Shown here in pieces: positions 19,944-31,575 of a DNA stretch of 64,000 nucleotides. The stretch covers positions 7,442,501-7,506,500 of the forward strand of contig NC_092317.1 in NCBI RefSeq assembly GCF_036785885.1, given 5' to 3'. The notes beneath the pieces were generated by a model. It made no database searches. It saw nothing but the letters and a program-made list of their open reading frames with translations, and was not told where the DNA came from. The DNA is from Coffea arabica (lineage: Eukaryota; Streptophyta; Magnoliopsida; Gentianales; Rubiaceae). The position numbers and the translations under genes are program-made. Numbering within the stretch: position 1 is the first letter of the stretch; each line of letters starts with the position of its first letter.

Positions 19944-22900
19944 TTAGTTTGTAAAAGCTACTTGAGACACTTCTTCCTGACCAACAAAAGGAGCGGTGGA
20001 GGAACACCACGCATCATCTGTAATAAACTGCATCCATGAATCATCTTTATCTTCTTTATCTTCTTCTTCCATGCATGAGGTTGATGATGCCAATGGAACG
20101 TCGGGCGACATCGTTTCGTAATCATTCACAGCCCCTTGAGAGTAATCCAGTAACGACAGGCTAGATTGCCCTTGTTGTTCTTCTATTTCAGTGCACACTC
20201 CATTTTTCTTGAACACGCGGCATAATGCATATGAGTCCTGCATACAAAAGCTATAGTCAAGTTTGTATCCAGTAATATATAATTTTTCGTTCCTTGAGTT
20301 GGCCGAGATGACAGAATTAGTGTCATGCCTTCTTACTAATTCGGGTTCGAATATCTTCTGAAACATTCACCTGTCGCACATAACTTGTTTAGTGCGTCTT
20401 ATTCATCCGTGTGGTTAGCGGGTTATTGCACAGAACAAAAATTACCTAGTGCACACTCTCGGATGGTGATTCCGAGTTATCTTGTTAACAAAAAAAAAAA
20501 AAAAATTCCCCATAAAATGTTAACTACATTCCTTAAGGTGAATGCTTGGCTTGGATTCTCAAGTATTCTTGGCTAATCCTTCCTTCCAATGCACAGAAAG
20601 AGAGAGAGAGAGAACGAGGGGAAAGGACAAAAGTCGAGGCTTTGCCTAGCCGATATCTGACGCAGCAATTGTATTTTTGCCTTTCCTTTTTCCCTTTTTC
20701 TAATTGGAGGACAACAATATCCCGAGTCAGAGATGTTTAAAACAGTCAATAATAGTGGCTCGTGGATTAGACTTCAGAACTGTAAAAAGATGAAATGCTG
20801 AAAACTAGAAAGGCGACATCATATATATCTCCTGGAAGCTTTTGAAGTACAAGAAAATCTATCTAGCAAGCCCCAACCAACCCCAAAAAAAAAAAAAAAA
20901 GGAAAAGTACATGAAAATCTCAATTATCTAAAAAAGTACGAAAAGAAGTAGTATGAGAAAATCTCTCCTTCATGTCTGTTCATTAAGAAATCAGTTTTGG
21001 TACTACCATTGATATGATGCCTTCTAAATCTAAACCACTTTTTTCTAGTATTCAGTCTAAAGAAAAAAAAACCAAACTATTTAATTTTGGACATAAAGAG
21101 AAAATGAATGTAATTTGTAATGTCACAGGAAGGAAGATGGCAAGAATTTTTTTCTTTTCCTTTTTTCTACTTTAAGAAAAAACTTTACTAGTTTGAGCAA
21201 GACACAAATTAAATGACATTAAAAAAGACAAACAAAAAAGATAAAAAAAAAACCCAAAAACTCTTTGGTGCAGCATTGCCTAGATCATGTGTGTGTGTGG
21301 ACAAGTATTTGGTGGATATTCTGTGGAGGGCAGGAAGCATAAGCTGGTAGTCCATTGGCTTATTAAGGTATTGGGAATAAAGTGAAAAGTGACCGACATC
21401 TTCTTACAGAATGAAAGTGAAGAGGGCCGGGCTGCTTTTAGGCCACCATATTATGTTGTCCATAGAATATATGGATAGGTCAGATGATCTCAGTTTTTTG
21501 GCAGTAGAATAGAATCTTCCATTCTTCTAGATCAGATCAGATCATATGATTACCAAATTAACCTAATAGACTAAAGATGAATTGATCAGTGGACTGTTAG
21601 AGATTCAGTCATATGGGGGTATGGTACTTTTGTCTCACTACGCAATGACAAAGTGAAGCTAAGTTGGCTTTGTCACTCAAGAGATCTAAGGCCAATGCAA
21701 GAAACGAATATGTCATCAATTTGTTTATTCTATTAGTATAATTATATATTGATGCTCAAAAATTATATACTAATATAGAAAAGAAAAAGGATAAAGTGGG
21801 ATTGTCCCTTGATAGAGAAGGACAAATTTTAAAGCCCTAGCTTTTCATGCATGCCATGCAAACCACGTTCTTTATCTTCGCCAGTTTGATCATTGATGGT
21901 TTATCACAAGGGCTGGTCTTATATACATATATATATATATATATGCCTTTAGTTTTCTTGGACAGAAAACAGCATAGCCTCCCAAAAAAAGAAAAAAAAA
22001 GCCCATAAGACATGGGGCACATGTTAAAGCTAAGTCATCTTGCTTTCTATCCATCTCCTTTGTGTAAAAGAGGAACTGAAAAATCAAGAAATGATGCTTT
22101 CCAACTAACTGAGACTGGAAATTCAAGCTTTCAGAGTCAAATGGTGACATAAGAAGATTATTAAAGACTAACCTACAGCATTATGATAGTCATTTTTTGT
22201 GGAAAAGTTTGAAATCATAAACCAAGAAAAGAAAAAAGAAAGCGATAAAAGAATAAAAGAATGAACTTGAAGGGGCGTCTTTCCCCAAAAAACTGAAGTA
22301 ATTATAAGGGGTGCAATTATAATTAACTTGACACCTCTAGCTAGCTAGCATCAATCGGAGCTCAATCACAATGGATCAATGATGGTTGCATCTAAAGGGG
22401 GTTTAAGAATTTTCTGGTGTTTTCGGAAAATTTTATGTAAAGGGAAAATACTGGACTAGGAATTACAGGATTGACACATAGCTAGTCTAAATGACGCATA
22501 ATTTTTTCTTATCATTCACGTCTTGGATTCATATTTCCTTTACATGTCTCTAGCTAGTTCAACGAAGTTAAACTTGTAAGAGCAGTAACTTAAAAGAGAG
22601 AAAATGAAGGTTTAGAAGACATTGAAGAAAAGATTTGCGTTCCCTGAGATGAGAGCTCTGGACTCAATGGCAACAATATTCAATGGTGGAGGAGATGAAT
22701 GTTCATGTTAAGACTCTTTTAACTTCTGTGAAGCGTAGAAGAACTTCACCAGGACTCATCTTTCCCTTTGGTTTATACCGACGATAACCTTTTTGGATCA
22801 GTAATGACATCTTACACTAGCTAGGTGATGATAATGAATATACCAGTTGATCAAGCAATCAATTCTCCCTTTCTATGCAGTGTCAGGCATGAGCACTTGA

Positions 22901-23839
22901 GAGGGGAAAATATAATCAGCCAAAGAATCATAGCCTCCTAGCTATCTTTCTTGCTCAACTTATGTCATGCAAATGTTTCCAAATGATATAATGAATTTAT
23001 CCGATTTTAGTTGTCTGTATATTCATCAATGCCAAATTTAGAGTAAGCATACAACTACCTGAATGCCAGAGGTTTCCTCGCATTCCTTGTCATCGAGGCG
23101 ATATTCATGCATTACCCAATCGGTTCTGATTCCCTGAGGAGCTCGGCCTCTATAGTAAACCAATGTCTTCTTCATCCCAATTGGTCGATTTTGACTCGAC
23201 ACCTTCCGATCTTTCCCTGTGGACTTCCAATATCCGGCTCTGGTTGCTCTATTAGTTCTAAATCCATTTGGGTACTTTCTGTCCCTTGGTCCAAAAAAGT
23301 ACCACTCTGGATCTCTACTGGGCAAGAATGATTTCTCTGCAGCACAAGTGCAATACTCGAATTATTATCAAAAACGAAAATCTCCAAACATTGCCATGAA
23401 GTTCAAGAGAACAATGAAGGGATGAATGCCGTATGATAGTTGAGCAAACTTATTGCATAAACAAGAAGTTGCTCGACCATAGTGATTATTGAGTATGCTA
23501 GCATACATATATGATTTGAGTTGAAAAGATCGATCATTTGAACTAATCATCACGATTTTGCAGAACAAACTCGACTTATATAAATACGTCATTGACAACA
23601 TGCTAGAAGCTGAAGAAGAAGAAGAAAAGAAGGAAGATGGAGAAGAAGAAAAAGGAAAGAAGAAAATGAGGGGAAAAAATACCTGCTAATTCCCAAGGCT
23701 CACATTTGTAAAGATCAACTTCAGGAATGATATCAAGTTCAATTTCTTGGCCATGAATTTTCCTCTTGAGATAATAATTCACAAGCTCTTCATCAGTGGG
23801 ATGGAACCTAAAACCAGGAGGCAATCCGACTGGTGCCAT
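19944..23839 (-). CDS. NAC-domain transcription factor, complete, 3 exons
   Basis: This is a plant-specific nuclear transcription factor. Exons are 23839-23683, 23336-23059 and 20237-19944, giving 242 aa. The NAC domain fills residues about 5-155 with all five subdomains: [54 protein letters not shown] and [18 protein letters not shown], then [11 protein letters not shown]. The usual DNA-contact WKATGKDR reads WKSTGKDR here. The C-terminal tail is short and very acidic ([13 protein letters not shown]) and looks like an activation region. There is no membrane anchor, and I see no miR164-like site. The text is closest to the ANAC020/NAC045/NAC086 side of the family, but I cannot place the orthologue. 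Intron 2 is unusually long at 2.8 kb and holds no recognisable coding sequence. Confidence 0.92.
21925..21944. repeat. (TA)n microsatellite in NAC intron 2
   Basis: This is a short alternating AT tract within the long second intron of the NAC gene. The rest of that intron shows no other structured repeat that I could recognise. Confidence 0.7.
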
Positions 23840-24780
23840 GATTGATTCCCTCCCTCCTGATCTTCCACCACCCTGATATCTCCTCCCCTTCCGATATATA
23901 CACTCTTTGCTGATGAGTTTCCTATAACATTACTGCTACAAAGAACAGGCTTGCCCACTATATATAATAAAGGATTCAAAGTCCCTTGTCTTTGAGTGTC
24001 CATCTTTAACTTTTTCTTCTTTTGCAGATTCTCAGAAACGTTTCTTGCAAGCCCTTGTCTTATTAGCTCCTGATAGAGTGCATCCAACTCTTTCCTCCTC
24101 ACTCTTGTATCTTTACGAAACAATTTTTACCATAGAATATGGATTGGCTGTTGCTTTCCCTCGTCAAATTATATATATGGGCTTAAAGCCAGAGAACATG
24201 ATAATGGCTATGGTCCGGGCTGTTACGTTAAGCCTAGATCATTTGGAAACGTGATCATTTGAATAATCATTTTATGGTTCATTTTTTAGATTATTTAGCA
24301 AATTTTTTTCTATTGATAATTTGATCTAGCATAACTCTATAATCTAACCATACAAACCCATAAATGTGGATAATAATTTTTTTTTTTTTTTTGCAAGTGG
24401 TAATGTTTTGTGGTGATCCAACTAAATTTCAAACTTTATAAAGTGAGATACCTCTTTTGGTGTTATTGTTGTCTTTGGATATGAAGTTAAAGAAAAAAAA
24501 AATATTAAAGTTGTTTTCATATGAAGAAAGGTTTGCTGTTTGGTAAAATAAATTAATGATGTACTCTAAAAATAGCTTAACAATTGTAAGTGGTTATTTG
24601 TCATTAAGCTTAAGAAATTTATGCGTCAAACGTTTTGGACTCCCTAAAACTTAAGGAAATCCAACACAATTTTGCTCATCCCTTTACGACTGAAGTGGAT
24701 TTTTTTATTTAGTCACTTTAGGATGCGTGTGTATATAATAAGGACATACCCAAATAAATGGTGTAGTGGAAGAGCTATAT

Positions 24781-25255
24781 TACGAGTGCATAATCGAAAA
24801 TTTTCGATTTACTGACCGAATGCAAATTGAATTTGAAATTTTTGAAATTGGTAATTTGAAATTCGGAATTGAAATCGGGTTTTCCGATTTCAAATTATGC
24901 GAATTTGGTTCAAATTTGGTAATGGAATTTTTCAAATAGAAAATTCTGATTTCGAATTCGCAATTCGAAATCGGAATTCAGAATTCCTATTTCGATTTCA
25001 AATTCGTTTTTCATATATATACATATATAATATATATATATGGAATATAATATTTATATAATAATAATAATTTTTATATTCTTGAATTTGGTGAAATCGG
25101 ACTTTACCGAATTCCGAATTGAATTTGGGACAAATTCGAATTCGAAGTTGGTGAATTTGAAATCAAATTCGATCGAAAATTCTGATGCCAAAATTTCGTA
25201 AAATTCCAATTTCAAAGTTCCAAATTACCAATTTTGATTCCAATTCACACCCCTA
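24781..25255. mobile_element. 475-bp hAT-type MITE with an AATTCGAAAT-like interior
   Basis: A perfect 8-bp direct repeat, agctatat, flanks the element (24773-24780 and 25256-25263), as expected for hAT transposition. The ends are diverged inverted repeats: TACGAGTGCATAATCG on the left and TAGGGGTGTGAATTGG as the reverse complement of the right. The interior is a degenerate simple sequence built from gaattcgaaattc-like words on both strands around an AT core near 25015-25080. It has no coding capacity. Confidence 0.85.
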
Positions 25256-25682
25256 AGCTATATAACGTTGAGAAAGGAACAAAGACATCCGATTCTCGGT
25301 AAAATTATTCTCAATGATGTAACATTTTTAAACATACTATAAATGAATGTTAACTAATTGTACAATCTTATAAAAGAGACGCAATTATAATATATGAACT
25401 TTTAAGCCTCGAGATCTTAAATTTAGCAATAAGACTTCTAAATAATTAATAATGAGTTATTCAATTAGTTATAATTTGGTATACTGTTCAAAAATAATTA
25501 TATTGACAATTATTCTAACCCCTTTCCCCATGACATTAGAGGAGAGCAATGCAGGATTTTGACTTTGAGAAAATCACCATAAATTTTACAGCAGTTTCTA
25601 TCCTTTTAATTTGCTACTTCCTCTTCTCCAAATTGTGCCCCAAAACAGTTGAAGTTTTTAATTTCCTTTATTACAATTCTAG

Positions 25683-26076
25683 CGCAACGGATCTTCTGTC
25701 TCACACCCTGTGCCACTCTCTGTTCCATTTTTTATTATATTGCTATTTCTTCTACATAAATATCATGTTTTAAATTTTTTTTTGTTTCTTTAAGATCTAA
25801 TAACTATTAATTGAGTAAAAAATAAATACAACAGCTTCCAAAAAGCAATATATAATAGAAAATTAAAAAATACAGCAGAAAATTCATAAAAATCTCATTT
25901 TTTATGCATTTTGATTTTTTGAGTTTGTTAAATTTTGTGTATTACTCAATTAATAATTATTGGATCTTAAGGAAACAAAAAAGAATTAAAACATGATGTT
26001 TATGAAGGAGAAATAGCAATATAATAAAAAGTGGCACAGAAAGTGGCACAGGGTGTGAGACAGAAGATCCGTTGCG
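25683..26076. mobile_element. 394-bp Mutator-type MITE with long terminal inverted repeats
   Basis: The element starts CGCAACGGATCTTCTGTC and ends with the exact reverse complement of those 18 bases. The arms remain alignable for about 150 bp. A perfect 9-bp target duplication, caattctag, lies at 25674-25682 and 26077-26085. There is no transposase coding. A related copy follows 25 bp downstream. Confidence 0.92.
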
Positions 26077-26101
26077 CAATTCTAGTTGGTTATTAAAATA
26101 G

Positions 26102-26321
26102 CGCAACGGATCTTCTGTCCCACACCCTGTGCCACTCTCTGTCCCACTTTTTATTATGTTGCTATTTCTCCTACATAAATATCATGTTTTAGTTCTTTTT
26201 AGTTTTCTTAAGATCTAATAACTATTAATTGAGTAAAAAATAAATACAGTAGCTTCAAAAAATTAATATATAATAGAAAATTAAAAAATACAGCAGAAAA
26301 TTCATAAAAAATCTCATTTTT
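26102..26321 (+). mobile_element. 220-bp one-armed relative of the neighbouring Mutator-type MITE
   Basis: This copy carries the left arm of the 25683-26076 element (CGCAACGGATCTTCTGTC onwards, about 220 bp). It stops in the internal tract after atctcattttt, so the right terminal inverted repeat is absent. It is still flanked by a perfect 9-bp direct repeat, ttaaaatag (26093-26101 and 26322-26330), and the match ends on both sides after exactly nine bases. Either it transposed with one standard end, or a deletion removed the right arm exactly up to the target duplication. Confidence 0.8.
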
Positions 26322-27404
26322 TTAAAATAGGTATAAAACAAAAGTCACCAAGTACCCAGAATATTAGTGGCAGCCCCCTTCATAGAGAATTCCTTTTTCT
26401 TTCAAATGGTTTCAACTAATGGGCTTAACTCCACCATTTTATGCTACAAAGATCACGTATCTTGAAATTGAAGCTAAAGAAATTTACAATCTGATTTCAT
26501 GCAAAATCAACATCAAGTAATAATATAATTTTTTGCCGTTCAATCAAAACTTATGATTTTTCTCCAAAATAAATAAATAAATACTTTTAATATTAAGTTG
26601 AACATAAAGTAAAGAAATGTCCCCACCTGAGCTACCTTTGGTTTCTGCTACATTTATAAGTCCATATGCATATTCTTTCATCACGCCCACATCCAATTAT
26701 GACTGCCAAAGGAAAAAATTACTATAAATTTTACTACAAAGTATAAATATTTATACATATGGATCAAAATGATTTTTTACCTATGCTAATATGGAATAAA
26801 GTCATTAATTTTGTTAGTAAAGCCCAAATTAATTAGCCACATTATGCTTCAAAAAAGAAAAAAAATTAGCCACATATATTACGTACACTAACAACACAGG
26901 CACTAGGCTTAATCATTTATGTAACTTCCACCTAGACCTTATTATTATCACTATTATTATGATGGTTATCATGATGGAGTGGCTAAATTCGGACTCTTCT
27001 TCTGTGATTTATATTTTGATGCATTAATGATTTGTACTATTACTATCAGAACTTGTACCATGTGTGAATTCATAATAATGCAAGGCTATGAATTTATCAT
27101 ATCCCTTCATCATTTTTGTAGGTTTCATTTCCTTAAATTTTTACATCTGTTGAGTAATCTTAAATTGAATTCATATGAAATTTTTTGCACTTCTTTTTCT
27201 TGAGAATACTACTTTTTTGAACCTTGCAGATTGAATATGAATATGACGTGGTCACATCTTGTCCATCAATCTCCACCAATTAATATATAGTACCATACAA
27301 GCCCTTCGGTTATTCTTGAAGTCTTCAACACAATTGTGCTCTCTCTTTTTAGCATATGGGGAATTATTACCCCCAAAAAAAATATAGTATGATAAAAAAG
27401 TGGA

Positions 27405-27415
27405 ACATTAAATGG
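27405..27415. promoter_or_regulatory. HD-ZIP IV pseudopalindrome-like site
   Basis: The sequence ACATTAAATGG contains the nine-base palindromic core of the known HD-ZIP IV binding site GCATTAAATGC. It lies about 900 bases upstream of the HD-ZIP IV start codon. This is a motif match only. Confidence 0.3.
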
Positions 27416-27699
27416 AAAATTAAAAGCCTTGTCCGAATGGTGAGTCACACTCATTGGCAAGTTCAAACTTCAAGAATTCAGGCTTCAGTCCTCAGCCAAA
27501 CAACCAAAAGGAAAAAGCTAAAAATATCCAAAATGCACAAAGAAACAAACAAATTGCCAATTCCATGCATATATTAATTTAGAAATGGAATTTAATGAAC
27601 AAAACCCTATATTGGTAATAATATTCCAGAGAAAAGTATATATATGTATAAATACATATTACTGCCGGGGAAAAGAATAATTAGGTAAAAGACTGAGAG

Positions 27700-27707
27700 T
27701 GCATTTA
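27700..27707 (-). promoter_or_regulatory. L1 box (TAAATGCA)
   Basis: On the minus strand this is an exact match to the L1-box consensus TAAATG(C/T)A, which HD-ZIP IV proteins bind in epidermal promoters. It lies about 600 bases upstream of the HD-ZIP IV gene in this window, which would fit self-regulation. One 8-bp match in AT-rich DNA can occur by chance. Confidence 0.4.
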
Positions 27708-28063
27708 GTGCTAATTTTTTTTTTTTTAAAAAAAAAAAGAAGAAAAAAACCCTTGAAGAGAAAGAGACTAAGACAGAGGTATTATGAAGAGAGATGTTGA
27801 GTGAGTAACCGTTATATTATGGTCCTTAGTCCTTATTGTGAGCTAAATTATGGGATAACGGTAACAAAAGTCAAGGAATCAAAAACCATAATATTTTCCC
27901 TTCTTTTTTTCTTTCTTTGCCTTCGTATTATTTTGATCATCAAGATTCAAGATTCATCTCCTCCTAACCTAGTCCTCGAAAAGAAACTAGAGAGAGAAAA
28001 AAAAATCCCCCCAAAAGAAGCAACAACAACCTCTTTTTCCCTTTTTCTTTGATATTTTTCTCC

Positions 28064-28084
28064 CTACTACTACTACTACTACTC
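28064..28084. repeat. (CTA)n microsatellite in the HD-ZIP IV leader region
   Basis: About seven CTA triplets lie about 230 bases upstream of the HD-ZIP IV start codon, probably within the 5' UTR or its intron. Confidence 0.8.
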
Positions 28085-28311
28085 TTCAGCTCCCTCCATT
28101 TACAACCCCTTCTGCTACATCTCTGGCATGATGTAATATACCATCCCAACATCAATCTCTACACCTACTAGGAAATATGTGTAGTTGAATGGTAATATAA
28201 TGGCCATAGCTGATTCTTTTTCTAAAGTACTGCTTCTTCTTCTTTTGCATCATCAATTTTTTGAAGGAGAGTTTCTAGCCTCTTTTTTACTTAGTCAATA
28301 TTAACAGATAG

Positions 28312-31300
28312 ATGGACTATGCAAGTGGAGGCGGTGGTTCGGGTGGTGACCACCATCACCACCACGATGCCTCTGATCGTAGGAAGAAAAGATACCATCG
28401 ACACACTGCTCATCAGATTCAAAGGCTTGAATCGTAAGAGTTATATGTAGTTCTAAGTTTGCATATGCATTTGTTGTTGTTTGATGATGATACTAAGGTT
28501 TTGTTTCTCTCTCTCTCTTTTTTTGGCGTGTGTTATTTTATGCGTGTTGATGAAAACGAAAAGCATGTTTAAGGAATGTCCTCATCCTGATGAGAAAACA
28601 AGGTTGCAGTTGAGTAGAGAGTTGGGATTGGCTCCTCGCCAGATTAAGTTCTGGTTCCAAAACAGGAGGACGCAAATGAAGGTAATTTATTTATTTTTTC
28701 TATTTTGGAACCCTTTTGGATCATAGGTTGTTTTCTTGATGACATGATCTGGTGGTTCTTCTGTGATTGGTTTGACTTGGGCCTAACATGTTTTGGCTGA
28801 ATATAATGACACAGGCACAACATGAACGAGCGGATAACTGTGCACTTAGAGCAGAAAATGATAAGATTAGATGCGAGAATATAGCCATCAGAGAAGCCTT
28901 AAAAAACGTGATTTGCCCTTCTTGCGGAGGCCCTCCGGTTGGAGAAGATTCCTACTTTGACGAGCAAAAGCTTCAAATGGAAAATGCCCAGTTGAAAGAA
29001 GAGGTAGAATTCTTAATTTCTTCTCGACTTTCAATGCTTAAATTTGCTCATGGTTTCTTGCTTGTGAACTAATTCAAGTTGTTTGTATTATTTTGTAGCT
29101 TGATAGAGTTTCTAGCATTGCGGCAAAGTATATTGGTAGACCTATTTCACAACTTCCACCAGTGCAGCCTATTCATATATCTTCACTAGACTTGTCCATG
29201 TCTAGTTTTGGAGGAGGAGGAATGGTTGGTCCATCACTTGACCTTGATCTTCTTCCAGGAAGTTCATCAACTATGCCAGGTTTACCCTTCCCAGCAATGA
29301 GCATTTCAGACATGGATAAATCCCTTATGGCTGATATTGCTGGGAATGCCATGGATGAATTGATTAGGCTTTTACAAACCAATGAACCTCTTTGGATGAA
29401 GTCCCCGGTCGACGGGAGGGAAGTTCTTAATCTTGAGAGTTATGAAAGAATTTTTCCAAGGGCTAACACTCACTTGAGAAGTCCAAATATACGGATTGAA
29501 GCTTCAAGAGATTCAGGTGTTGTGATAATGAACGGTTTAGCATTGGTGGACATGTTTATGGATGCGGTCAGCAGCCTTCTCTTTTTTTCAATTTATTTGA
29601 TCTTATTTATTGTGTTTTCGTCAACATGGAATAATGAAAATTATGGCTGTTTTGTAGAATAAGTGGGTAGAATTATTTCCTACTATAGTCTCAAGGGCAA
29701 GAACACTTGAAGTAATATCATCTGGCATATTGGGCAGCCAAAGTGGTACACTGCAATTGGTAATTACTTCCTTTTTTTTTCTTGTCCTTTTTGCATTTTC
29801 TGCTTTCAAATAAACACAGTTCCGTGCTATGGAAAGAGATCATGGGCTGTAATTTTTTTACCATTTGCTGTTATCATTTTAAATCCAATATTTTGGTGCA
29901 GATGTATGAAGAATTGCAGGTGCTTTCACCTTTTGTACCCCCTAGGCAGCTGTACTTCCTTCGTTTCTGTCAGCAGATTGAGCAAGGTTCTTGGGCAATA
30001 GTCGATGTTTCGTATGATATTCCTCAAGAAAATCAATTTGCTTCTCCATGTAAAACTCACAGGCTTCCTTCTGGATGTTTGATACAAGATATGCCCAATG
30101 GCTACTCCAAAGTAAGTTCACTGTAGAAGTATTATTAAACTGGTTTTTGTTTCTTGTTTCATTCCAGACACCACTAATTTTAGCTATAAATGCTATGCCA
30201 AATATAGGTTACTTGGGTGGAACATTTAGAAATTGAAGAAAAAGCTCCTGTGCACAGGCTCTTTGGAGATCTTATTCACAGTGGTTTGGCATTTGGTGCT
30301 GAAAGATGGCTTGCCACTCTTCAAAGAATGTGTGAAAGATTTGCTTGTCTGATGGTAACCGGCAATTCTACACGTGACCTCGGAGGAGGTAAATTCGTTT
30401 TTGTATTCAATTAATTCCGACTTTTCCTCTAAAGTCATTATTTTTCTATAAGAATATATTATTGTTTTCCTTTGGGATAATGCTTAGTTCAATTACTAGT
30501 ATTTTTGCGTCCTTTTCTGAATTTATGGCTGCATTTTGGTGTACAGTAATTCCATCGGCTGAGGGGAAGAGAAGTATGATGAAACTTGCACAAAGAATGG
30601 TAAGCAGCTTCTGCCAAAGCATCAATCCATCCAATGGCCATCAATGGACAACACTTTCAGGCCTGAATGAATTTGAAGTTAGAGCCACACTCCACAAAAG
30701 CACAGATCCTGGACAGCCTAATGGTGTGGTCCTTAGCGCAGCTACTACAATTTGGCTTCCAATCCCTCCACAAAATGTCTTCAACTTTTTTCGTGATGAG
30801 AGGACTAGGCATCAGGTACTTGATGAATACACAATCAACCTTATTTAGATATAGAAACGTTATAATAATGTGATAATGGTGCAGATTAGATTATATTTCC
30901 ATTAATTTCTGCAGTGGGATGTTCTTTCCAATCAAGCTCCAGTACAAGAAGTTGCTCACATTGCCAATGGCTCTCATCCTGGAAACTGCATATCTGTTTT
31001 AAGGGTAATAGCATAACTATGAAACCGTTCTTTTCATAATACAACGTTCATTCATATGTAACAAAGATTAAAGTTGCTGATGATCCCAGAAATTCGAGCA
31101 GGCCTTCAACACAAACCAAAACAACATGTTGATTCTTCAAGAAAGCTGCATAGATGCATCAGGGTCGCTGGTAGTTTTTGGTCCAGTTGATCTTCCAGCT
31201 ATAAACATAGCAATGAGTGGTGAGGATCCATCATACATCCCATTACTGCCATCGGGGTTCACCATAACACCTGATGGCAGGCCTGGTAACCAGCAGCAGA

Positions 31301-31575
31301 TACAAGCTGCAGGAGGAGATGGAGCATCGACAAGTTCAAATGCAGCGGCAGCAGCAGCAGTAATGGGGAGTGGTGGGGGTGGTAGTAGTAGCGGTGTTGG
31401 TGGTAGGTCAGGTGGAGCTGGAGGTTCACTTATTACAGTAGTATTCCAAATACTAGTAAGCAGCTTACCATCAGCTAAAATGAGCCCAGAGTCAGTAAAT
31501 ACCGTTAATAACCTTATCGGCACCACTGTCCACCAAATTAAAGCTGCCTTGAATTGCTCCACTACTACTTCTTGA
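28312..31575 (+). CDS. HDG11-like: HD-ZIP class IV transcription factor, HDG11/HDG12-like, complete, 10 exons
   Basis: This is a nuclear homeodomain-leucine zipper protein with a START domain. Family members act in epidermis, trichomes and, for HDG11, drought tolerance. Exons are 28312-28433, 28564-28681, 28815-29003, 29099-29566, 29658-29759, 29902-30111, 30208-30388, 30547-30815, 30915-31004 and 31090-31575, giving 744 aa. A Gly/His-rich leader precedes the homeodomain (about 24-83; [26 protein letters not shown]). The zipper-loop-zipper follows at about 84-165, with the family CPSCGGPP motif. The START domain lies at about 230-470 ([34 protein letters not shown]). The SAD region then ends in [13 protein letters not shown]. 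The last exon codes an Ala run and a Gly/Ser-rich linker (around 31336-31425), longer than I recall in Arabidopsis HDG11. Paralogue assignment within HDG11/HDG12 is uncertain. Confidence 0.95.

Larger units (their letters stand above)
26331..28311 (+). promoter_or_regulatory. Upstream region and probable 5' UTR of the HD-ZIP IV gene
   Basis: No gene is seen here. The stretch includes an A/T homopolymer region near 27715-27740 and pyrimidine-rich leader-like sequence from about 27890. It also has a CTA microsatellite at 28064-28084 and the HD-ZIP IV target-like motifs listed separately. I could not fix the start of transcription. Confidence 0.45.

Noticed and set aside
28860-28950. Possible disruption of the HD-ZIP IV zipper
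   Set aside because: Splicing 28681 to 28815 restores the standard zipper and CPSCGGPP motif; the apparent break is only an intron.
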